Of a stretch of 6,495 bases of DNA, positions 1 to 4,447 are shown piece by piece. The position numbers and the translations under genes are program-made. The notes beneath the pieces were generated by a model. The model did no database searches. It had not been told where the DNA came from and worked only from the letters and a program-made list of their open reading frames with translations. Every line of letters starts with the position of its first letter. The first letter of the stretch is position 1. The stretch is taken from contig PXAI01000324.1 of NCBI GenBank assembly GCA_003567135.1, positions 1-6,495 on the forward strand. The letters run 5' to 3'. The stretch is from Balneolia bacterium. GTDB taxonomy: Bacteria > Bacteroidota > Rhodothermia > Balneolales > Cyclonatronaceae.

Positions 1-247
1 AAGCATCAGCCTGATCGTCGTTTTCCCATTTGCTGCCGTCAATGAAATAACGGAAACGGGTTTCGGTTTCTGGCTGCAGACGAACTACAGTTTCCCATCC
101 GCCGTTTTTACGCTCTAATTTGTTTGCTTCTGCATCCCAGTCGTTGAATTCGCCAACTACTGAAACTGATTCCTGAGCCCAGTCGGCCGGAACTTTGAAG
201 GTTACCTTGCAAATGGTGCGCTTTGGAGTAAATTGCTTGCTAATCAT
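1..247 (-). CDS. Isoamylase early-set (CBM48-like) glycan-binding domain protein, partial
   Basis: The first 82 residues are in the window; the C-terminus is cut by the left edge. The protein starts MISKQFTPKRTICKVTF. It continues with the hallmarks of the early-set / AMPK-type glycogen-binding fold: SVSVVGEFNDWD (about residues 28-38), a strand ending in GGWETVVRL (49-57), and FRYFIDGSKWENDDQADA (65-82). The GEFNDWD and FRYFIDG-W-ND segments are typical of domains that bind alpha-glucans. Stand-alone proteins of roughly 100 residues of this type are common in Balneolota and relatives (from memory), so only a short tail is probably missing. No catalytic domain is visible, and binding of glycogen or starch is inferred from the family. 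The ATG at 245-247 is chosen because a good promoter lies about 40 nt upstream and no earlier in-frame start fits. There is no Shine-Dalgarno sequence. It is a separate transcription unit from the isomerase gene, with a terminator between them. Confidence 0.85.
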   Translation of the reverse strand, partial: MISKQFTPKRTICKVTFKVPADWAQESVSVVGEFNDWDAEANKLERKNGGWETVVRLQPETETRFRYFIDGSKWENDDQADA

Positions 248-283
248 TTTGATATATAATTTTGGGTTGAAATGATAACACTC

Positions 284-314
284 CAAATATATCGCTTTAT
301 TAAATTAAGTCAAA
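284..314 (-). promoter_or_regulatory. Bacteroidota-type promoter of the CBM48-like gene
   Basis: Read on the minus strand, TTTG (314-311) is followed by exactly 19 nt and then TATATTTG (291-284). This is a full match to the Bacteroidota primary sigma consensus, TTTG at -33 and TAnnTTTG at -7. It would start transcription near position 277, leaving a leader of about 30 nt before the ATG at 247. The match is seen directly; promoter activity is inferred from consensus, spacing and position just upstream of a gene and downstream of a terminator. Confidence 0.7.
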
Positions 315-330
315 TAGCTAAATACCTGAT

Positions 331-426
331 TTTTATACTTAATAATTTATTAATACCTAAATTATTTAACTCAATACGCTCCCAACCCTTCTTTACATAC
401 AATCTGGTAGCGGTTTTATACTTAAT
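331..426. repeat. 13-nt direct repeat in AT-rich spacer
   Basis: TTTTATACTTAAT occurs twice, at 331-343 and 414-426, 83 nt apart start to start. Both copies lie between the terminator of the isomerase operon and the promoter of the CBM48-like gene. A shorter motif, AATACCT, also repeats at 321-327 and 352-358. In sequence this AT-rich a chance match is plausible, but the copies could be binding sites for a regulator of the downstream gene. Confidence 0.35.
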
Positions 427-457
427 TCCTAACACATGCCCGAGACGCTGATTAAAT

Positions 458-493
458 AAAAAAAGTTTTTATTGCTTTATTTTATAAAGCAAT
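458..493 (-). terminator. Intrinsic terminator of the ptsH-ptsI-isomerase operon
   Basis: A perfect 10-bp inverted repeat (471-480 paired with 484-493, arms ATTGCTTTAT / ATAAAGCAAT, 3-nt loop) lies 5 nt beyond the isomerase stop codon. In the minus-strand direction the hairpin is followed by AAAAAC and then seven T residues (464-458). On the plus strand no T tract follows, so it works in the minus direction only. The stem is AT-rich, as is common in this type of genome. Confidence 0.8.
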
Positions 494-498
494 CCTGG

Positions 499-1563
499 TC
501 AACTATTCGCATCACCAATTCCAAGCTCGTTCATTCTGGACTTCAGCAAATCAATTTTGGGGATCACCGATGGATCCGTTTCATTCAGTACAGCCAGATA
601 AAACGAAGTGAAATCAGCATACATAACCTGGTACAAAATGCGCTCCAGCCGGTTTTTGCCGGCAGACGGGATAAACTTGACCAGCGCACTTTGGGGCCTT
701 ATCAGATCTGCGGTTACGTTCATGCGGTGCATCACTTTAGGATGCTCGTGGTCATCCTGCAAAATTATCGCCCCTACTCTTCCGGTCAGGTGAACCATGT
801 ACTCCCATCCGGAAATTTCGTTGTGCGTGAGTTCAGGAAACATGTTTCCAAAAGCCAGCATCTTCGCATTTTCATGGAACATATTCCGCCACCTTATATT
901 GGCGCCCGCCATTGTGGTAGAGTTTGAATAGATTACCGGAAGCACATCCACAAGATCGTTTGCGAGCGTAAGAGCCATGTTCTCTTCATAGTTGGAAAAA
1001 ACACCAAGCGACCGCTCTACAAAATCAGCCGTCGATTTTAAAAGATCATCAACGGGATCTATTAACCCGGAGTGCTCAATTACGCGAAGCAGGCTTACAA
1101 CCTGATATCCGGTCGAAACCCGTGGCGGCATATCCCCCGGAAAAAGATAAAGCGGGAGGTTTTTCTTACGGGCAAATTCCGCAAGTTTACCGCCGGAAGT
1201 TACGCACACGCATTTGGTCTTTTTGTTATACGCCTGCTTCACGGCTTCCAGCGTTTCTTCGGTATTCCCGGAATGGCTATCCGCGATGACCAGCGTGTGT
1301 TCATCGGCCCAGACCGGTATATTGTACTCCATGTTCATGTGTACCGGAATGTTCAGCTCGCCGTGCAGATACCCTTTTACTAAATGTCCGCTGATAGCTG
1401 ATCCCCCCATGCCCACGATAATTATCCGGCGGATATCATCCCTGATCACGGGTAATTTTTTTTCCGGTTTCAGCTCCGCAGCTCTGCGTATCTGCGAATG
1501 GAGATCACACATCTGATCCCAGATCCCAGCCGAATCGAGTACAAGTATTTCTTCTTTGTTCAT
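499..1563 (-). CDS. Bifunctional phosphoglucose/phosphomannose isomerase (SIS family)
   Basis: This 354-residue cytoplasmic enzyme interconverts fructose-6-phosphate with glucose-6-phosphate and probably mannose-6-phosphate, linking glycolysis to sugar-nucleotide supply. It belongs to the archaeal/bacterial bifunctional PGI/PMI family (two SIS domains, C-terminal bact-PGI_C type), not the classical Pgi family, so no pgi symbol is given. The N-terminal SIS domain has VGMGGSAISG at 50-59 and the phosphate-binding SHSGNTEET at 96-104. PPR at 146-148 precedes the domain linker. The C-terminal domain has RWR (224-226), HENAK with Glu231, and PELTHNE with His247. These match the glutamate and histidine proposed as catalytic in the Pyrobaculum enzyme. 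Lys341 near the end fits the conserved C-terminal lysine. Length is normal for the family. The ATG lies 15 nt after the ptsI stop, with AGGA 8 nt upstream (1575-1572), the only Shine-Dalgarno-like signal seen in the window. It is the last gene of the operon. Confidence 0.93.
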   Translation of the reverse strand: MNKEEILVLDSAGIWDQMCDLHSQIRRAAELKPEKKLPVIRDDIRRIIIVGMGGSAISGHLVKGYLHGELNIPVHMNMEYNIPVWADEHTLVIADSHSGNTEETLEAVKQAYNKKTKCVCVTSGGKLAEFARKKNLPLYLFPGDMPPRVSTGYQVVSLLRVIEHSGLIDPVDDLLKSTADFVERSLGVFSNYEENMALTLANDLVDVLPVIYSNSTTMAGANIRWRNMFHENAKMLAFGNMFPELTHNEISGWEYMVHLTGRVGAIILQDDHEHPKVMHRMNVTADLIRPQSALVKFIPSAGKNRLERILYQVMYADFTSFYLAVLNETDPSVIPKIDLLKSRMNELGIGDANS

Positions 1564-1578
1564 TCAACCGATCCTTAA

Positions 1579-3315
1579 TTACTGATCTTCAGTTCTAAGT
1601 TCATATTCGTCCAATAATGAATGGCGGATTACCGCGGCTTCAGTTACCGATTTCGCGCTGGTTACCTGCGATGCGTACTTTTCAAGCTCCGCTGAGGTAA
1701 ATTTACGCAGCATTTTCTTCACAGCCGGAACGGCCGGAGCCGCCATACTCAGCTTCCGAACGCCCAGCCCCACCAGCAAACAGGCCGCGCCGGGATCAGA
1801 CGCCAGTTCACCGCATACGCTTACCGGAATACGGCTGCGCTGTGCCGCCAGGTTACTAAGCCTGATTAACCGCCAAACCGCAGGATGCATATATCGATAA
1901 AGCGACTGCACCAACGGATTTCCGCGATCCGCAGCAAGCGTGTACTGCGTCAGGTCATTCGTGCCGATACTGAAAAAGTCAACGTGAGGCGCAATGTGTT
2001 CCGCCAGAATTGCGGCAGACGGCACCTCGATCATAATCCCGAATTCCCAGTCCGTTTTTTTCAGCTCTCCGGCGGCGGTCATTTTCTCGATTTCATCCTT
2101 AACCTCTAAAACTTCTTCCACATTGGTGATCATCGGAACCATTATTTGCAGCGGGCCTTTGTAGAAATTCTGGTTCAGGATCAGCCTGAGCTGGCTGCGC
2201 AGCATTTCACGTTTATCCAGCAAAATCCTTACTCCCCGCCATCCCAGAAAAGGATTTTTTTCCTGTTTGGCGTAATCGGGAAACTTGTCGCCGCCCACAT
2301 CAAACAGCCTTACGGTAAGTCCGTTTGTACCACACGCCTCGGCCGCTCTTCTCAGGAAAACTTCCTGATCGTGAACGCCTTTATCCGAATCGCCGTCGAA
2401 AAAATATGCCTCCGTTCGGAGCAGCCCGATTCCCTCTGCGTGATATTTCTGAATCCGGTCGATTTCCGCCTCAAGCTCAACGTTGGCCTGAATTACTATT
2501 CGCTGTCCGTCTTTGGTCTGCCCCGGATTCCGCGCAATTTCGCGCATGGATTTATCCGTTTCGGCTTCGATTCGCTGCAGCGTTTTGTAATCTTCCAGGG
2601 TTTCTTCCGCAGGATTTATGATGACTCTCCCCGCGTTTCCGTCAACAATGATCTGGTCGCCGCACTCAACTCTGTCCAGCAAATCTTTGGCGCCAAGCAC
2701 AAACGGAATGCCCATGGAATTCGCGATGATGGAAGCGTGTGAAGTGAGTCCGCCCTGTTCAGATGCCATCGCCTTAATATTCCGGCGCGCAAACTGAATG
2801 ATCTCGGACGGGCTGATATCCTTACTGACCACCAGCGAATCATCCTTAATCTCCATCAGCAGGCTTTTTTGCTGGATAGCGCGCACCAGGCGATCACGAA
2901 TATCGCGCAGATCAATAATCCGCTCCCTGAAAAAACTGTTTCCGGAAAGATTCAGCCGGTCGATATATTTCTGAAACTCTTCATAAACGGCACGGTCCGC
3001 CTGCTCGGCATCTGAGTCTATTCTGTTGAGAATACCTTTTTCCAGCTCCGGATCATCCAGAATTTCGCGTCCGATATCCAGAATCCGGCGGGCGTCGTCG
3101 TCGAGACGGTCATCAGAAAGCTGTGCAATTTTTTTAATCTCGATCTGAATGATGCGCTTCGCACTGAAATACTTGTCGCGCTCTCCCAGCTTTTCATCAT
3201 CACTGACCGGTTTGGTTGAAAGCATGATCCCGACCGGATTATAGACAAACGACTTCCCGATTGCGATTCCTGGAGCGCTGTTTAATCCTCCAATAATGAT
3301 CTCTTTTTTTTGCAT
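1579..3315 (-). CDS. ptsI: Phosphoenolpyruvate-protein phosphotransferase (PTS enzyme I)
   Basis: This 578-residue cytoplasmic protein takes phosphate from PEP onto a histidine and passes it to HPr. The length is standard for enzyme I. The N-terminal part (about 1-150) is the phosphohistidine/HPr-binding region, including the helical HPr-docking domain. The swivelling motif GGLTSHASIIAN (188-199) carries the phosphorylated His193. The C-terminal TIM barrel has GIGLLRTE with Arg300, VRLFDVGGDK with Arg336, NPFLGWRGVRI (354-363), MIEVPSA with Glu430, GTNDLTQY with Asn453 and Asp454, Arg464 in ADRGNP, and CGELASDP with Cys501. All of these match the PEP- and Mg-binding set of the E. coli enzyme. 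One oddity is that the motif after His193 ends in Asn199, where most family members have Arg. It lies 35 nt after ptsH and 15 nt before the isomerase gene. The start ATG has no clear Shine-Dalgarno; GGTTGA lies just before it, as it also does before the isomerase ATG. Confidence 0.96.
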   Translation of the reverse strand: MQKKEIIIGGLNSAPGIAIGKSFVYNPVGIMLSTKPVSDDEKLGERDKYFSAKRIIQIEIKKIAQLSDDRLDDDARRILDIGREILDDPELEKGILNRIDSDAEQADRAVYEEFQKYIDRLNLSGNSFFRERIIDLRDIRDRLVRAIQQKSLLMEIKDDSLVVSKDISPSEIIQFARRNIKAMASEQGGLTSHASIIANSMGIPFVLGAKDLLDRVECGDQIIVDGNAGRVIINPAEETLEDYKTLQRIEAETDKSMREIARNPGQTKDGQRIVIQANVELEAEIDRIQKYHAEGIGLLRTEAYFFDGDSDKGVHDQEVFLRRAAEACGTNGLTVRLFDVGGDKFPDYAKQEKNPFLGWRGVRILLDKREMLRSQLRLILNQNFYKGPLQIMVPMITNVEEVLEVKDEIEKMTAAGELKKTDWEFGIMIEVPSAAILAEHIAPHVDFFSIGTNDLTQYTLAADRGNPLVQSLYRYMHPAVWRLIRLSNLAAQRSRIPVSVCGELASDPGAACLLVGLGVRKLSMAAPAVPAVKKMLRKFTSAELEKYASQVTSAKSVTEAAVIRHSLLDEYELRTEDQ

Positions 3316-3350
3316 TTCAACCAGCGGTATTTACGGCAGATCAGCCAGAT

Positions 3351-3638
3351 TCAGGAATTTTGCTGACCATTTTCCGATTCATGAAAATTATCCTCAAACA
3401 GTTTGACAATCGCATCCATCGCCTCTTTCTCATCCGGTCCGTCGAACTCCAGCTCCAGCTCGGCGCCAAACTCTGCCGCGAGCGTCATCACCCCAAGAAT
3501 ACTTTTGGCGTTAATTCTGTAGCCGTACATGTGGATGTGGAACTCCGATTTGAAATCAGAAGCCTTTCTCACAAGCGCGGAGGCCGGACGGGCGTGAAGC
3601 CCCGATGGATTGGTAACAGTTACCTTCTTTTTTATCAT
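3351..3638 (-). CDS. ptsH: Phosphocarrier protein HPr
   Basis: HPr is the small phosphocarrier that accepts phosphate from enzyme I at a histidine and donates it to enzyme IIA proteins. With the ATG at 3638 the protein has 95 residues, slightly longer than the usual 85-90 because of a polar tail ending in HESENGQQNS. The active-site motif PSGLHARPAS places His15 at the canonical position. NAKSILGVMTLA places Ser46 at the canonical regulatory position, with the usual surrounding hydrophobic patch. Ser46 suggests phosphorylation by HPr kinase, but no hprK is in the window. A TTG directly upstream in frame (3641-3639) would add one residue. The ATG is preferred because it restores the His15/Ser46 numbering. 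It is the first gene of the operon, followed by ptsI after 35 nt. No PTS enzyme II gene is nearby. Confidence 0.95.
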   Translation of the reverse strand: MIKKKVTVTNPSGLHARPASALVRKASDFKSEFHIHMYGYRINAKSILGVMTLAAEFGAELELEFDGPDEKEAMDAIVKLFEDNFHESENGQQNS

Positions 3639-3824
3639 CAAATAGTGTCAATTGTATCCCGAAAACGCGTTTCAGGGTGAACCTCAGTTGTGGTTACAGT
3701 ATCGTAAATTTCGCTGATATTTTGCAGTGTTTTTTGGCAGGATTATTCACCAGGATTTTTTTCGCTGGCAAGGAGAAGGTGAAAAAGTCGCCGCCTTTTG
3801 ACACACCCAGATTTCAGGGAACAT

Positions 3825-3839
3825 ATATTGTTTCAATAT
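3825..3839. repeat. Small inverted repeat upstream of ptsH
   Basis: ATATTG (3825-3830) and CAATAT (3834-3839) form a perfect 6-bp inverted repeat around a TTT spacer, about 190 nt upstream of the ptsH start. The size and symmetry would suit a dimeric regulator site, but AT-rich sequence of this length readily gives such a palindrome by chance. No second copy was noticed in the window. Confidence 0.2.
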
Positions 3840-3986
3840 GCTTATTAATCAACTGTTTACATCGTACATTTTTTCTTATCGGGAATCATCCGGGTTAGAG
3901 AAAACAAGGGTATTTCAAAATCGATCACAAATGACGTAATCAACAGCAGTAAGGCTTTTGTCAGATGCGGGATAAACCGTGCGGGG

Positions 3987-4018
3987 TTAGTGATTTTAAC
4001 CATTTCAGCGTATTTTAG
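3987..4018 (+). promoter_or_regulatory. Weak candidate promoter for gatC
   Basis: TTAG (3987-3990), a 20-nt spacer, then TATTTTAG (4011-4018) resembles the Bacteroidota TTTG / TAnnTTTG pattern with one mismatch in each box. It would give a leader of roughly 105 nt before the gatC ATG. It is the best plus-strand match I found in the spacer, but it is imperfect and may be coincidental. Confidence 0.22.
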
Positions 4019-4129
4019 CCACAATCTGAAAACCACCGGTTCCGGATTCATAATCGAAACAGAAAACCGATACATTTCGGGATTCCTGATCCAGCCCTGA
4101 ACCGCTTAAATCACTCAAAATTCAGCACT

Positions 4130-4417
4130 ATGTCTGTCTCTCTGAAAGATGTTTATTACATGGCAAATCTGGCGCGCTTATCTCCTGATGAGGCCGAGGC
4201 CCGACAGCTCCAGAAAGATATGAACCAGATCCTGGAGTATATGGAGCAGCTCAACGAAGTAAACACCGACGATGTGGAGCCGCTGGAACATGTAATTCCG
4301 CTTTCAAACCCGCTGCGTGCCGATGAAGCGCGCGAGCCGCTTGATCACGAAGAAGCGTTAAAAAACGCGCCGGACGCCGATTCTGACTACTTCAGAGTTC
4401 CCCGCGTTATTGAATAA
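4130..4417 (+). CDS. gatC: Asp-tRNA(Asn)/Glu-tRNA(Gln) amidotransferase subunit C
   Basis: GatC is the small subunit of the GatCAB complex, which converts misacylated Glu-tRNA(Gln) and/or Asp-tRNA(Asn) to the amide forms. It wraps around and stabilises GatA and its contact with GatB. The 95 residues are the full normal length. Recognisable parts are the N-terminal helix with MANLARLSPDEAE (11-23), the helix ILEYMEQLNEVNTDDVEP (34-51) with its typical following proline, a linker with PLRADEARE (61-69), and the C-terminal AP-DADSDYFRVPRVIE, matching the conserved AP-x-n-FxVPkVI ending. gatA and gatB are not adjacent, which is common. The ATG is preceded by an AT-rich leader without a Shine-Dalgarno sequence. 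The gene is divergent from ptsH and followed after 30 nt by the YfhO-family gene on the same strand, so the two are probably co-transcribed. Confidence 0.95.
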   Translation: MSVSLKDVYYMANLARLSPDEAEARQLQKDMNQILEYMEQLNEVNTDDVEPLEHVIPLSNPLRADEAREPLDHEEALKNAPDADSDYFRVPRVIE

Positions 4418-4447
4418 TCTGCCTGAACTGAATTAACCCCTCTTTTT

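Larger units (their letters stand above)
3639..4129. other. Long divergent intergenic region between ptsH and gatC
   Basis: These 491 nt separate two divergent operons and must hold the promoters of both. I see no tRNA, rRNA or riboswitch that I recognise. A 72-codon minus-strand ORF (4075-3857) and a GTG-started plus-strand ORF (3677-3898) are open but resemble no family I know. The plus frame from 3849 to about 4099 is also open but has no ATG. Openness on both strands over the same stretch, with no start signals, argues for chance or for a decayed gene. The ptsH-proximal part contains several short repeated words (AATCCTG twice, CCCTGAAA twice on the minus strand). No perfect TAnnTTTG box was found on either strand. 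Confidence 0.6.

Noticed and set aside
472..927. 151-codon plus-strand ORF antisense to the isomerase gene
   Set aside because: It lies inside a well-supported gene on the other strand, starts with a non-ATG codon inside the terminator hairpin, and has no recognisable family.
2146..2742. 198-codon plus-strand ORF antisense to ptsI
   Set aside because: It is the longest antisense frame but fully inside ptsI, whose catalytic motifs are intact. Its translation shows no domain I recognise.
3646..3653. TACAATTG just upstream of ptsH as a -7 promoter box
   Set aside because: One mismatch to TAnnTTTG, no TTTG at a suitable distance, and transcription would begin essentially at the start codon.
3783..3804. 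Imperfect hairpin AAAAG...CTTTT in the spacer as a terminator
   Set aside because: The stem is only 5 bp without a mismatch and no T tract follows on either strand.
3677..3898. 73-codon plus-strand ORF in the ptsH-gatC spacer
   Set aside because: It starts with GTG, has no recognisable domain or start signal, and has a composition like random spacer.
3857..4075. 72-codon minus-strand ORF in the ptsH-gatC spacer
   Set aside because: It has an ATG and one hydrophobic stretch, but no ribosome site and no family resemblance, and the opposite strand is equally open. It is kept only as a possibility within the spacer entry.
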